A DNA stretch of 64,000 bases, taken from assembly GCF_010384365.1 (NCBI RefSeq), contig NZ_CP048397.1:124001-188000 (forward strand), in the 5' to 3' direction. Shown piece by piece: positions 1-8,534 of this stretch. The DNA comes from Streptomyces sp. S4.7. Its GTDB lineage: Bacteria; Actinomycetota; Actinomycetes; Streptomycetales; Streptomycetaceae. Position 1 is the first letter of the stretch. Every line of letters begins with the position of its first letter. The position numbers and the translations under genes were made by a program. Under the pieces are notes generated by a model, which saw only the letters and a program-made list of their open reading frames with translations, had not been told where the DNA came from and searched no databases.

Positions 1-609
1 CGCGCCGGTGAGATACCCACCGACCCGGTCCTCAACGTGGGTGAGAAGTGGGCCGAGCACGCTCTGGAGGAGGTGGGGCCCGGTCCCGACGACCCGTGGC
101 GGGCGCTGCTGGCGCACGCCCTCACCGCCACGTCCGTCAAGCCCAGCGCGAAGTGGGACAGGGTGGCTCGGCAGCTCGTCGTGCCGCTGGGCCCCGAGCC
201 GGTGCGGGAGAACGTGGTGTCCTGGCTCGCTCTGGTCGGCGTCCCGCGCACCTTCCGGGTGGAACCCGTGTTCTGCGAGGACCGGAACTTCAACGAGGTC
301 TTCGACCCGTACAACGCCCTCGCGGTGCGTGGCCTTGCCTGGCTGTTGTCCCTGCTGCCACCGCATTCCGACGCGGTTCGTGCGCTCGGGGCGTTGGTGG
401 AGATCTCGCTGGAGAAGGTGCCCGCGCGGGGCCCGCGCAGTGCCAAGGTGGCGTATGCGGCCGCTTTCGCCCTCGGCCGGGTCGAAGGGGCCACCGCGCC
501 GGCCGAACTGGACCGCCTCGCCGCCCGGGTGACGCACAAGGCCACCGCGAAGGCGATCGCCACCGCCCGGGAGGCACACGCGACTGCCCGTGGTCCGGAG
601 GCGCGGTGA
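1..609 (+). CDS. Hypothetical protein, C-terminal part (5' end outside window)
   Basis: The reading frame is open from base 1 through a stop at 607-609, so the gene begins upstream of the window; the GTG at 37 is probably internal. About 200 residues are visible. They are mostly helical with Leu/Ala repeats, an N-x-L-x-x-R-G-L-x-W-like stretch (residues about 105-120) and a basic end (THKATAKAI). This resembles the helical-repeat parts of DUF4132-type proteins, but I could not confirm it without a profile search. No catalytic motif or membrane segment is visible. The C-terminus and stop are sound; the family is a tentative inference. Confidence 0.55.
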   Translation, partial: RAGEIPTDPVLNVGEKWAEHALEEVGPGPDDPWRALLAHALTATSVKPSAKWDRVARQLVVPLGPEPVRENVVSWLALVGVPRTFRVEPVFCEDRNFNEVFDPYNALAVRGLAWLLSLLPPHSDAVRALGALVEISLEKVPARGPRSAKVAYAAAFALGRVEGATAPAELDRLAARVTHKATAKAIATAREAHATARGPEAR

Positions 610-1180
610 GCGAGTTGTCCGTCCGTAGGCGTCTCCCACCAGGCAGCCCGTATGTGCCGGGTGGCGCACACTCCACCGGCGTCGAACCCGTCCGCGGCCC
701 TTGGAGTGGTGATTCCACCGCGCCCCGCCCGCGCGGGGATGGGCCCGCGGTGTCTTGACGGGCCGGGTTTGCTTCAGGCCCCCGGCGCCGTCCCCGAGTG
801 ACGCGACCTCCCCGACCGGCCCAGCGGTGGGGGGCCGGACCGCGGCTCGCGTTCGGCGGAGTCGGAGGAGAAGCCGGAGCACGTCGCGAGACCGAAGGCG
901 TCCTCGTCCTTCCGCTGTCCACCGCGGCCCGCCGCACCCATACCGGTGTCGCGCGTGTGGCCGTCGGCGACATCGGTCCCAGCGAGAGGCCTGCCTCGCC
1001 CGGAGCGCTCACCGGCACTTCCCGCTGATGCCGGCATGCGCCGATGTCGCCGCTGCCCGGCACCGATGTCCTGAGCGGCATCGCCAATGGCGGAAGAGGT
1101 CTTGGATGCCCCTGCGCCGCAGGCCCAAGGTGGGAGGAGCGGCGGACCTCCCACCGCCATCCGAAAGGGCAGTGAGGGCG
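610..1180 (+). other. Intergenic, no gene recognised
   Basis: About 570 bases between the truncated first gene and the SDR gene. All open frames here are low-complexity Arg/Gly/Pro/Ala translations typical of GC-rich non-coding DNA or of antisense frames. No promoter, hairpin or known protein fragment stands out. Confidence 0.5.
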
Positions 1181-2047
1181 ATGAAGGTCTTCATCACAGG
1201 CGGCACCGGCTACATCGGCCGCCCCACCGTCCAGGCTCTGACCCGGCGCGGCATCGAGGTGACGGCGCCGGCACGCAGCACGCACTCCGCGCGGGCCTTG
1301 TCCGAGCTTGGCGCCACGCCCGTCGCGGGCGCGCTCACCGACACCGATGTCCTCAGGCAGGCGGCAAGCCGGGCCGAGGGAGTGATCCACCTCGGGGTGG
1401 ACTACGCCGAGGGCACCTCGGACGTCGACCGTGCCGCGGCGGAGGCGATGCAGGACGGCGCGGCGAGCAGCCCGTACGTGCACACCGGCGGCGCCTGGGT
1501 GTACGGCGACACCGATGGGGTCGTGGACGAGGATGCCCCGACGAGCCCGCCGGCCATCACCGCCTGGCCACTGGAGAACGAGAGGCGTGTACTCGCCAGG
1601 GCCGCCTCCGGGGAGCATCCCGTGGTGGTGAGGCCCGGGCTGGTCTACGGCCACTCCGCCGGTCTGGTGCAGTCGTTCTTCGTCGATCCGGCACGCGACT
1701 CCGGTGCGGTCCCCTGCATCGGGGACGGCTCCAACCACTGGGCCCTGGTCCATGTCGACGACATCGCCGAACTGTTCGTTCTGGCCCTGAACGCCCCGGC
1801 CGGTTCCGTCTCCACCGGGGTCAGTGACCAGAACCTCCCGCCGGCGGACGTCGCCCAAGCCCTCAGCCACGCCGCAGGTTGTCCGGGCAAGATCGACTCG
1901 GTCATGATCGAGGAGGCCGTACGGCGGATGGGACCGATTGCCGAGGCATTCGCCCTCGACCAGCAACTCACCGGTGCGCGGGCCCGCCGCGAGCTCGGGT
2001 GGGCGCCCACCCACCTCGACGCCCTGGCGGAACTCGCCCGGGGCTGA
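1181..2047 (+). CDS. Atypical NAD(P)-dependent epimerase/dehydratase (extended SDR)
   Basis: A 288-residue Rossmann-fold protein. The start ATG at 1181 is chosen because the dinucleotide-binding motif GGTGYIG (residues 7-13) must lie near the N-terminus, and the open frame upstream is Arg/Pro-rich without homology. HTGGAWVYGD (about 104-113) and a DDIAELFVLAL stretch match the NAD-dependent epimerase family. The usual catalytic YxxxK is not found: the expected position reads W-P-L-E-N-E. It is therefore probably an atypical SDR acting as a reductase, isomerase or redox sensor rather than a classical sugar epimerase. It is monocistronic. The substrate cannot be read from the sequence. Confidence 0.85.
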   Translation: MKVFITGGTGYIGRPTVQALTRRGIEVTAPARSTHSARALSELGATPVAGALTDTDVLRQAASRAEGVIHLGVDYAEGTSDVDRAAAEAMQDGAASSPYVHTGGAWVYGDTDGVVDEDAPTSPPAITAWPLENERRVLARAASGEHPVVVRPGLVYGHSAGLVQSFFVDPARDSGAVPCIGDGSNHWALVHVDDIAELFVLALNAPAGSVSTGVSDQNLPPADVAQALSHAAGCPGKIDSVMIEEAVRRMGPIAEAFALDQQLTGARARRELGWAPTHLDALAELARG

Positions 2048-2299
2048 ACCTCACGCCCCCGGCCGGACGACACGTTGAGGTGGCCGTCCCACCCCCTCGG
2101 CCGGCCTGGGGGTCCCGGGGACCAGTTGCGTCAGTACTGGTCGATCGCCCTTTGTCCCCGCGCGTTCCGGGATGGGCCCGTTGTCGCGATTCGATGAAGC
2201 ACCGGCTGAACGACGTTCGACGGCGGTGCGATGCAGCGTGGACCAGAGTGTCGGGACCGGGTTCGTGTCGGGGGTCCCGTCGGCCGGCTGTCACCCGGC

Positions 2300-2599
2300 G
2301 AACCTGGCGCTGAGTCGGCCGGGACGCCGGAGATCGGGTCGTCGAACGCCTCGGGCCCGTAGTCGAACATCAGGAGTCGTACGCCGGGGGCGGCACGCTT
2401 CGTGAGCCCGGCCGCATAGGGGTCGCCGCGGTGCCGTGGAATCCCGCAGTAGCAGATCAGGCCGGAGAACAGGTCGTAGGGGCCGGGCGCGCCCACCTCG
2501 TCGAGTCGGGTGGCACCCCGCCACGGTTACGAACTCGGGCGGGGTGCCACCGCAGTCCCACGGCGGGTTGCCGTCCCGGTAGAAGTCCCCAAGCTCAAC
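2300..2599 (-). pseudogene. Remnant of a class I SAM-dependent methyltransferase
   Basis: Two pieces in different minus-strand frames match one methyltransferase family. The upstream piece reads LGDFYRDGNPPWDCGG (about 2590-2545), the usual start of enzymes with a 'Y-x-x-x-PPWD-G-x-P' opening. The downstream piece reads GLICYCGIPRHRGDPYAAGL followed by APGVRLLMFDYGPEAF (about 2460-2330), typical of the second half. The SAM-binding core between them is missing, and the join lies in a short inverted repeat (2509-2551). No start or complete domain remains, so it cannot encode a working enzyme. Family assignment is by recognised motifs only. Confidence 0.6.
2509..2551. repeat. Perfect 14-bp inverted repeat at a deletion join
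   Basis: Arms GGTGGCACCCCGCC (2509-2522) and GGCGGGGTGCCACC (2538-2551) are exact reverse complements separated by 15 bases. The hairpin sits where the two halves of the methyltransferase remnant meet, so it may mark the event that removed the middle of that gene. There is no T-run, and no intact gene ends here. Confidence 0.6.
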
Positions 2600-2802
2600 G
2601 GTTCTGCAGGTACCGGCTCGTACGCCTGGTCGACCGGATCCTTCGCCGCGAACGTCTGTTGGTCGCCCTCGTCATCACCCGATGACACCGGACCCAAAAG
2701 GACCGACAGCGGCGAACCAAGCACTGCCAGGATCATGGGCCGGTGTGTCGAAGTCCGCGGCCGACCGGATCATCGACCACCGGGCAGTGCTCGGGAGGGC
2801 CG

Positions 2803-3396
2803 CTATCGCGGTACGGGCGTTTCGCCGGAGACGGCGACGCCTGCCTGGCGGAAGTCGTCCAGGGTCGACGCCGTGGTGTCCGGGGCGACGCCGACGGAGT
2901 AGTCCAGGAGTACACGGGCGCGGAACCCGGCCTTGACGGCGTCCAGCGCGGTCGCGCGCACGCAGTGGTCCGTGGCGATGCCCACCACGTCGACGTCCTC
3001 CACCCCGCGAGAGCGCAACCAGTCAGCGAGGGCTGTGCCGTGTTCGTCCGCGCCTTCGAAGCCGCTCTTGGAGGCGCTGTGGGCGCCCTTGAAGAAGACG
3101 GCGTCGATCCTGCCGTCGGCGACTGCGGGGGCGAAGTGGGGGTGGAACTCTCCGCCTTCGTTTCCTGCCACGCAGTGGACGGGGAAGCTGTCCTTGAAGT
3201 CGGGGTTCTCGGAAAAGTGACTTCCGGGGTCGATGTGGTGGTCCCGGGTGGCGACGACGTACTGGTAGTCGCTGCCCCCGCTCCGCCCCACCAGTTCAGC
3301 GATCGCCGTGGCGATCCGGGCGCCGCCCGCGACGGGGACGCTGCCTCCTTCACAGAAGTCGTTCTGCACATCCACGACGATCAAGCCTCGGCTCAT
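2803..3396 (-). CDS. pncA: Nicotinamidase / isochorismatase-family amidase
   Basis: A 197-residue protein expected to convert nicotinamide to nicotinate in cytoplasmic NAD salvage. The catalytic triad is present: D9 in VVDVQNDF, K103 in FFKGAHS and C145 in ATDHCVRAT. The metal site is D52, H54 and H60 (ATRDHHIDPGSH). The cis-peptide region before Cys is GIATDHC. Start ATG at 3396 is preferred because a GAAGG ribosome-binding site lies about 9 bases upstream; a GTG at 3405 would overlap that site. It is monocistronic with no obvious partner. The length fits bacterial PncA. Confidence 0.92.
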   Translation of the reverse strand: MSRGLIVVDVQNDFCEGGSVPVAGGARIATAIAELVGRSGGSDYQYVVATRDHHIDPGSHFSENPDFKDSFPVHCVAGNEGGEFHPHFAPAVADGRIDAVFFKGAHSASKSGFEGADEHGTALADWLRSRGVEDVDVVGIATDHCVRATALDAVKAGFRARVLLDYSVGVAPDTTASTLDDFRQAGVAVSGETPVPR

Positions 3397-3505
3397 CACG
3401 AACACCCTTCAGCACGACGGTATGAAACAGGGAAAAGGGATGGAAGTCATCCGTCCGGGGTGCCGGGGCCATCAGGCATCGGCACCCCGGAGCGGGGAAC
3501 AGCTG

Positions 3506-3685
3506 CTACGGGGCGGGGGTGCGGACCACGGCCGTGTTGTCGCACGGCCCGTCCGCGAGGGCCTTCGGCGCCACCGGCTCGCGCTTGTCGACGCTGAGGT
3601 TCCAAGTGATACCGGCCCCTGTCGGGCATCGGGCTGAAACCCGTGGCCACTGCCCCGTACGGACGCAGACTTTCACCGCGGACAC
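3506..3685 (-). CDS. Small unrecognised ORF or C-terminal relic
   Basis: A 59-codon frame (GTG at 3685, stop TAG 3506-3508) with a composition unlike the non-coding frames around it: Lys, Trp, Asn, Asp, Thr and three Cys, including VKVCVRTGQWPR and GITWNLSVDK. It lies in the same frame as, and 18 bases beyond, the stop of the SGNH remnant. It could be a tiny gene or the end of a lost secreted protein. No ribosome-binding site is convincing. Confidence 0.3.
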   Translation of the reverse strand: MSAVKVCVRTGQWPRVSARCPTGAGITWNLSVDKREPVAPKALADGPCDNTAVVRTPAP

Positions 3686-3703
3686 CTCGCGGAGCCCGGT
3701 CGG

Positions 3704-3865
3704 TCAGGTCAGGAGTGCGATGCGGATGGCTCGTTCGACGTGGGCGGCGGTGTTGGCGTGTCCTTCGGCGTTGGGGTGGACCAGGGTGGCGCGCTTGCTG
3801 ATGGGAGCGCAGTTGAGCGCTCTCGTGCGCAGGCGGGAGACAGGGTGTCGCATGGATCCTCCAGG
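3704..3865 (-). pseudogene. C-terminal fragment of an SGNH/GDSL-type hydrolase
   Basis: The minus frame ending at TGA 3704-3706 reads ISKRATLVHPNAEGHANTAA and then HVERAIRIALLT. The HPNAEGH block resembles the D-x-x-H-P-N-x-x-G region (block V, with the catalytic His) at the end of SGNH esterases and lipases. The nucleophile and oxyanion blocks upstream are absent; the frame degenerates above about 3865. This is a leftover of a deleted gene rather than a functional one. The identification rests on one motif and is tentative. Confidence 0.42.
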
Positions 3866-4576
3866 ATCGGCAAAAGACGCCCCGGGCCGGAGAATTCCCC
3901 AGGGCAGAAGGCACCTCGGCCAAGATCATCCACGCCGCCGGCCGACCCTTTCGACGAATCGGGCCTATGACCCCCGAACGAGCTAAATGATCAGATCTTT
4001 CGCGCCGTCACCGGGCACCGTCTGTCAACACACCACCCTGGCGCACTCCTTCAGAAGGTCACTCCGACAGGAGCGCTGGGATCACTTCCGAACACACACC
4101 CTGGTGCACTCACGATCACCGCCCGAGCCCGGCCGCGCGGACGGCCGCGGGCACCGGCTGCCGATCATCGTCGTGCCGGGCTCGACCCATGCTGAGCCGA
4201 TGTCCGACAACGGTGCGCCACCGGGCAGTTCGGACGATGCAGAGCCCGGCGTTGAGCGCAACCACCCGCGACCTTGCGTATCGCCGGGGTTGTGAGGCCA
4301 CCCTCAATCTCGCTCACGACATCATGAACGGATTCGATGTCTCCGCCGGGCAGGCTCTGGAGTACTGCCGACGTCGAGGGCCTCGACGACGAGGAATGAG
4401 CCGTTCGACGCGCTGCCGGGCGTGTGTTCAGGTGTGGGGGTCGTCGCGGTTCGCCCCGGCCGGGCCCGGTCCGGCGGGGATCCATGGCGGACCCGCGCTC
4501 GGTCCGCGCCCTGTCCACAGGTGGGTTGGTGTGCTCATGCGCGTTGTCGAGAGGCTGTTGATCGGAGCCTGTCGGC
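3866..4576. other. Intergenic with a pair of direct repeats, no gene recognised
   Basis: About 700 bases lie between the SGNH fragment and the anti-sigma kinase gene. Two near-identical 14-mers, ACCCTGGCGCACTC (4035-4048) and ACCCTGGTGCACTC (4098-4111), occur in the same orientation, start to start 63 bases apart (about six helical turns). A plus-frame segment around 4240-4390 has protein-like composition but matches nothing I know. No terminator or RNA gene is visible. Confidence 0.4.
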
Positions 4577-5098
4577 TCAGGAGAGCCTCAGCAGCGCTTC
4601 GATCCGCTTGCCCGAGCCCGTCATCGTGACGGCGACACTCTCGGCCAGCCGGCAGACGAGCAGCCAGCCGTATCCGCCGGCGGTGTGTTCACCGGGACGG
4701 CGCGTGACGGTGACCGGTGGCTGGTCGCTGGCATCGGCCACCGTGATCCGCAGCCTGTCGTCGGCCAGTTCGGCGACGAAGTCCGTGATACCGCCGCCGT
4801 GTCGCAGCGCGTTGGTGACCAGCTCGGAGGTGACGAGCAGCGCGTCGGCGAGCACGACATCGTCGAGAGTGGTCTCGTCTATCGCGCAAAACCCGCTGTG
4901 CAGCAGCGCCAGGACGTGCGCCCGCGCCGCTGCCGCGTTCGCCGGCAGGGCCGGGAGCGGCCCGGCCTCCACGGAGTCCGCGCTCGGAGCTCCGCCCTGG
5001 GTCTCGTCTTCTGCCTGTTCCGCGTTCACCGTATGCCCCGCCTGCCCCGGCGACCGGTCTTCACGCGGTGGGTTCCGGGATCGTGCGCCGTCCGTCAT
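4577..5098 (-). CDS. RsbW-type anti-sigma/ATP-binding kinase (HATPase_c_2)
   Basis: A 173-residue GHKL ATPase of the RsbW/SpoIIAB class, expected to bind a sigma factor or phosphorylate a STAS antagonist on serine. The N-box is SELVTNALRHGG with Asn96, followed by DFVAEL, TVADASDQPP and a G-box GGYGWLLV (residues 141-148). The first 50 residues are a variable Glu/Pro-rich leader. It starts 9 bases after the STAS gene at 5108-5458, so the two are co-transcribed as antagonist then kinase. The phosphatase operon diverges 600 bases away. The cognate sigma factor is not in the window. Confidence 0.88.
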   Translation of the reverse strand: MTDGARSRNPPREDRSPGQAGHTVNAEQAEDETQGGAPSADSVEAGPLPALPANAAAARAHVLALLHSGFCAIDETTLDDVVLADALLVTSELVTNALRHGGGITDFVAELADDRLRITVADASDQPPVTVTRRPGEHTAGGYGWLLVCRLAESVAVTMTGSGKRIEALLRLS

Positions 5099-5107
5099 GT
5101 CACAGCT

Positions 5108-5458
5108 CTACGAGGTCACTGCGGCGTCGAGGGTCGGGGCCATGGTGAAGAAGTCCGAAGTCCCCGTGACTTCGAACAGGCGCAGCACGGTTGGGCCGAG
5201 TGGTCCGGCGACCACCATTCGGCGCCCCGCCGCGCGGTGTTCGCGCTGGGCGCCGAGCAGTACGTGCAGTACCGCGGAGTCGGCGAACATCAGCCCGGAC
5301 AGGTCGACCACCGTCCTCGGGCTGTCCGCCCGGCACGCTTCTGCCAGCGCCTCCTTCAGCTCCCCCGCACTGTCGAAACCGATACCGCCCTTCACCGTCA
5401 CGATGAAGACGCCCTTGTCGGCGGTTCCTGTGACCGCGCTCTCCGAGTCCTCGAACAC
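5108..5458 (-). CDS. STAS-domain anti-sigma factor antagonist
   Basis: A 116-residue RsbV/SpoIIAA-like protein. The STAS core spans about residues 15-110; the phospho-acceptor is Ser61 in LMFADSAVLHVLL. GTG at 5458 is chosen as start because the open frame further upstream is Arg-rich and lacks STAS homology. It is the first gene of a two-gene unit with the kinase at 4577-5098. In partner switching the unphosphorylated form sequesters the kinase and frees the sigma factor; the divergent PP2C gene is the natural candidate to dephosphorylate it. Confidence 0.85.
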   Translation of the reverse strand: MFEDSESAVTGTADKGVFIVTVKGGIGFDSAGELKEALAEACRADSPRTVVDLSGLMFADSAVLHVLLGAQREHRAAGRRMVVAGPLGPTVLRLFEVTGTSDFFTMAPTLDAAVTS

Positions 5459-5688
5459 CGGGTCAGCTTGCCATGAGCGGTGCCCGACTCCGCAACGGCG
5501 GGGGTCGGAAGCGCGCCTCCGGCCGGAGCACCTCAAGGCAGGAATGGTGATTTGCGCCTTTCACGCGCTTTAGGTGTGATTCGTTGGTATTTGCCGTCAA
5601 GGTCGGAGGTGCGGGACGGTTCTCAGGGGGCAACCGTTCCATGTCGAGATGAAAGGGGTGACGAGGCCGCACTGCGGACCTCACGAGT

Positions 5689-7383
5689 GTGGCGACTTCC
5701 GCGGAACAACCGACCGATACGGGTGGTGGCATGAAGAGATCCGCTCTCCGTCTGGCGCCGTATCCGGTGCTCGTCGCGGACGGGCACGGCGTCGTGCGCT
5801 TCCTCAACGACACCGCATCGGCCCTGCTCCCGCGCGCACGCCCGGGGGCGAACGTGACCCACGCGGTGCCCGCGTGGCTGGCCACCGCGCACCAGAACCT
5901 GGCCTCCGTTCCGGTCGGGAGCCGTACGCGTACGGAAGCGGCCGTCACGGCCACCTCCGTAAGCCCCGCCGTCCGCGGTGAGATCGGCGAGCGCAGCTTC
6001 GAGGCGCACCCCACCTGCGAGGAGACCGGTGAGGTCGTGTGGTGGCTGGTGGACGACACCGATCACCGGCTGGCCCGCAAGGCGCTGCACATGGAGCGCG
6101 AACGGACCGCCTTTCTGGGTGACGCCTCGAACGCGCTTCTGTCGTCGCTCAATCTGGCCCGCTGCACGGCGACGACCGCGAGGCTCGCCGCCGGACACCT
6201 CGCCGACGCCGCCCTGGTGATCGAGCCGCCCGCCGGCCGTGGGCTGGCGATGGTCTCGTGCACGCGTGACGGCGAGCCGGTGCGCCGCCAGCTCGGCGTC
6301 GAGCCCGACCTCGTCCCCGGCCTGCCCGAGGCCCTCCAGGGTTTCCCGCCGGTGCCCTCACGCTGGATCGACCCCGCCGCCGCGCCCGCCTGGATCGTTC
6401 CGGAGGGCTTCGGCACGGTCGGCTCGATAGTGGTGACCCCGCTGCCCGGCCATGGTGTGCCGGCCGGCGCCCTGGTGCTGCTCCGGGGTGCGGATCAGGC
6501 GCCGTTCACCGAGAACGAGGAGGTCTTCACCCGGCTGTTCGCGGCCCGTGCGGGGGCCGCGCTCTCCGCGGCCCGGCTGTACGCGGAGCAGAGCTCCATC
6601 ACCGAGACGCTGATGCGTGAACTGCTGCCGCCGGTGCTGCACAACGTGTCCGGCGTGGAGTTCGCCGGCGCCTACCGGCCCGCGGCCGACAGCGAACGTG
6701 TCGGCGGTGACTTCTACGACGTCCACCTCGCGCCCGCCGACGCGGAGGGGCAGGAGTCCCTCGTCATCCTCGGTGACGTGTGCGGCAAGGGTCTGGAGGC
6801 CGCCGTGCTCACCGGCAAGATCCGCAACACGCTCCACGCGCTGCTCCCGATGGCCGACGACCACCAGCGGGTGCTGAGCCTGCTCAACGGCGCCCTGCTC
6901 AACTCGCACCACACCCGTTTCGCGACCCTCGTCCTCGCCTCGGCCGTACGGCACGCGGGCAGCGTGCGGTTGCGGCTGACCAGCGCCGGCCATCCGGCCC
7001 CGCTGATCGTGCGCGGCGACGGACACGTCGAGGAGGCGCGCACTCGCGGCACCCTGGTGGGCGCGCTGCCCGAGGCGACGGCCGTCACGGTGGAGGCCAG
7101 TCTCGCGCCCGGTGAGACCTGTGTGCTGTTCACGGACGGCATCACCGAGGCCAGGGGCGGCCCCCTCGGCGGCGACCTGTACGGCGAGGAGCGTCTGCAC
7201 AGTGCCCTGTCCCAGTGCGCCGGGATGCCGGCCGCGGCTGTGGTGGAGCACATCCAGATGCTGGCCTCCCAGTGGGTGCGCGGTGGACGGCACGACGACA
7301 TGGCCGTGGTCGCGATCACCGCCCCGCGCAACAACCACCTCAGCGCGGTGGGCGGACGCGGACCGGGCAGGTTCACCGCATGA
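5689..7383 (+). CDS. PP2C/SpoIIE-type serine phosphatase with PAS-like and GAF domains
   Basis: A 564-residue RsbU-like phosphatase. A PAS-like region occupies about residues 20-130 (YPVLVADGHGVVRFLNDTA), a GAF region about 145-315 and the PP2C domain about 330-552. Metal-binding signatures are visible: ADSERVGGDFYD, LGDVCGKGLEAA, GHPAPLIV, FTDGITEARGG and a terminal HDDMAVVAI. It should dephosphorylate STAS proteins. GTG 5689 is used; ATG 5731, preceded by GGGTGGTGG, is an alternative start. The stop overlaps the ATG of the B12-binding gene (ATGA), so three genes form one coupled operon. It has no transmembrane segment and is cytoplasmic. Confidence 0.92.
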   Translation: MATSAEQPTDTGGGMKRSALRLAPYPVLVADGHGVVRFLNDTASALLPRARPGANVTHAVPAWLATAHQNLASVPVGSRTRTEAAVTATSVSPAVRGEIGERSFEAHPTCEETGEVVWWLVDDTDHRLARKALHMERERTAFLGDASNALLSSLNLARCTATTARLAAGHLADAALVIEPPAGRGLAMVSCTRDGEPVRRQLGVEPDLVPGLPEALQGFPPVPSRWIDPAAAPAWIVPEGFGTVGSIVVTPLPGHGVPAGALVLLRGADQAPFTENEEVFTRLFAARAGAALSAARLYAEQSSITETLMRELLPPVLHNVSGVEFAGAYRPAADSERVGGDFYDVHLAPADAEGQESLVILGDVCGKGLEAAVLTGKIRNTLHALLPMADDHQRVLSLLNGALLNSHHTRFATLVLASAVRHAGSVRLRLTSAGHPAPLIVRGDGHVEEARTRGTLVGALPEATAVTVEASLAPGETCVLFTDGITEARGGPLGGDLYGEERLHSALSQCAGMPAAAVVEHIQMLASQWVRGGRHDDMAVVAITAPRNNHLSAVGGRGPGRFTA

Positions 7384-8534
7384 GTACCTCCCCGCAGCAC
7401 CCCGTACCGGCCCGCCCGACCCCGTTCGGAGAGGCCGAACTCCGCGGCGCCGTCGAGAAGTTGTGGGAGGCGGTGTCGCGCGGCGACGAATACGCGGCGT
7501 ACGGCGTCGTCCTGGGCGCCCACGGCCAGGGAGCCGATGACGAGTCCCTCCTGCTCGACGTCATAGGCACCGTCCAGCGCAAGGTGGGCGAGGAGTGGGC
7601 CGCGAACCGGATGAGCGTGGCGATGGAGCACGCGGCGACGGCGGTCAACGACCGGATGATCGCCGCCCTCGCGGCGCGCCGCGCTCCGGACCCGGCCCTG
7701 GGCCGGCCCGGACGCGTCACCGGCCAGGACGGTCCCGGACGTATCACCGTCGCCTGTGTGGACGGTGAGTGGCACGCGCTTCCCGCCCGGCTGCTCGCCG
7801 AGGTGCTGCGGCTGCGCGGCTGGCACGTCGACTACCTCGGTGCCCAGGTGCCCACCCCGCACCTGATCGCCCATGTGCACCGTACGGGCCCGGACGCCGT
7901 CGCGCTGTCCAGTTCGCTGGCGACCCGGCTGCCCGCCGCGCACGCCGCCATCACCGCCTGCCAGTCGGTGGGCGTCCCCGTGCTGGTCGGCGGCGCCGCC
8001 TTCGGTGAAGACGGCCGTTACGCCCGGCTGCTGGGTGCCGACGCGTGGGCGCCGGACGGCCGCGCCGCGGCGGATCTGCTGGCGAGGCGCCCACTGAAAC
8101 CGCCGCTCACCGGCCATCAGCCCGTCGACGACCTGCCCCATCTCGTGGACCAGGAGTACACGATGGTGCGGCGGGACAGCAGCCGCCTCGTCAAGGCCGC
8201 TCTCGCGGGACTGGAGGACCGTCTCCCCGCCGTGCGGTCCTACACGGACCGCCAGCGCCAACACACGGCGGAGGACCTCGGCCACATCGTCGACTTCCTG
8301 GTCGTCGCCCTCTACATGGACTGCGAGCAGTTGTTCACCCGCTTCCTCACCTGGACGGCGGGCATCCTCACCGCCCGCGGCGTCCCCGCGGCCTCCCTGA
8401 CGCCCACCCTGGACGTCCTCGGGACGGAACTGAAGGAGTTCCCCCGGGCCGGCCGCTTGATCAACCACGCCCGACAGGCGCTGGACCGCTCCGCCGTTCC
8501 CGCCGCACGATCCGGATCAGGAGTGCTCCGATGA
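7380..8534 (+). CDS. Cobalamin-binding, CarH-like sensor with Wx9EH motif and RsbR-like helical domain
   Basis: A 384-residue protein. Residues 25-100 form a helical bundle containing W73-x9-E83-H84, the signature of adenosylcobalamin photoreceptor caps (CarH/LitR). Residues 120-235 look like the B12-binding Rossmann fold: RITVACVDGEWHALP has H132 where the lower axial His of the E-x-H-x-x-G motif is expected, though the Gly is Pro135. Residues 250-375 are helical and resemble the N-terminal domains of RsbR-type stressosome proteins. No DNA-binding domain is present. Start ATG 7380 overlaps the phosphatase stop and its own stop overlaps the STAS start. I infer a light- or B12-responsive input to the partner switch. 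Confidence 0.85.
   Translation: MSTSPQHPVPARPTPFGEAELRGAVEKLWEAVSRGDEYAAYGVVLGAHGQGADDESLLLDVIGTVQRKVGEEWAANRMSVAMEHAATAVNDRMIAALAARRAPDPALGRPGRVTGQDGPGRITVACVDGEWHALPARLLAEVLRLRGWHVDYLGAQVPTPHLIAHVHRTGPDAVALSSSLATRLPAAHAAITACQSVGVPVLVGGAAFGEDGRYARLLGADAWAPDGRAAADLLARRPLKPPLTGHQPVDDLPHLVDQEYTMVRRDSSRLVKAALAGLEDRLPAVRSYTDRQRQHTAEDLGHIVDFLVVALYMDCEQLFTRFLTWTAGILTARGVPAASLTPTLDVLGTELKEFPRAGRLINHARQALDRSAVPAARSGSGVLR

Noticed and set aside
4165..4518. Possible gene between the SGNH relic and the anti-sigma kinase
   Set aside because: Neither strand shows a recognisable domain, start context or consistent codon bias; the protein-like patch at 4240-4390 is too short to call.
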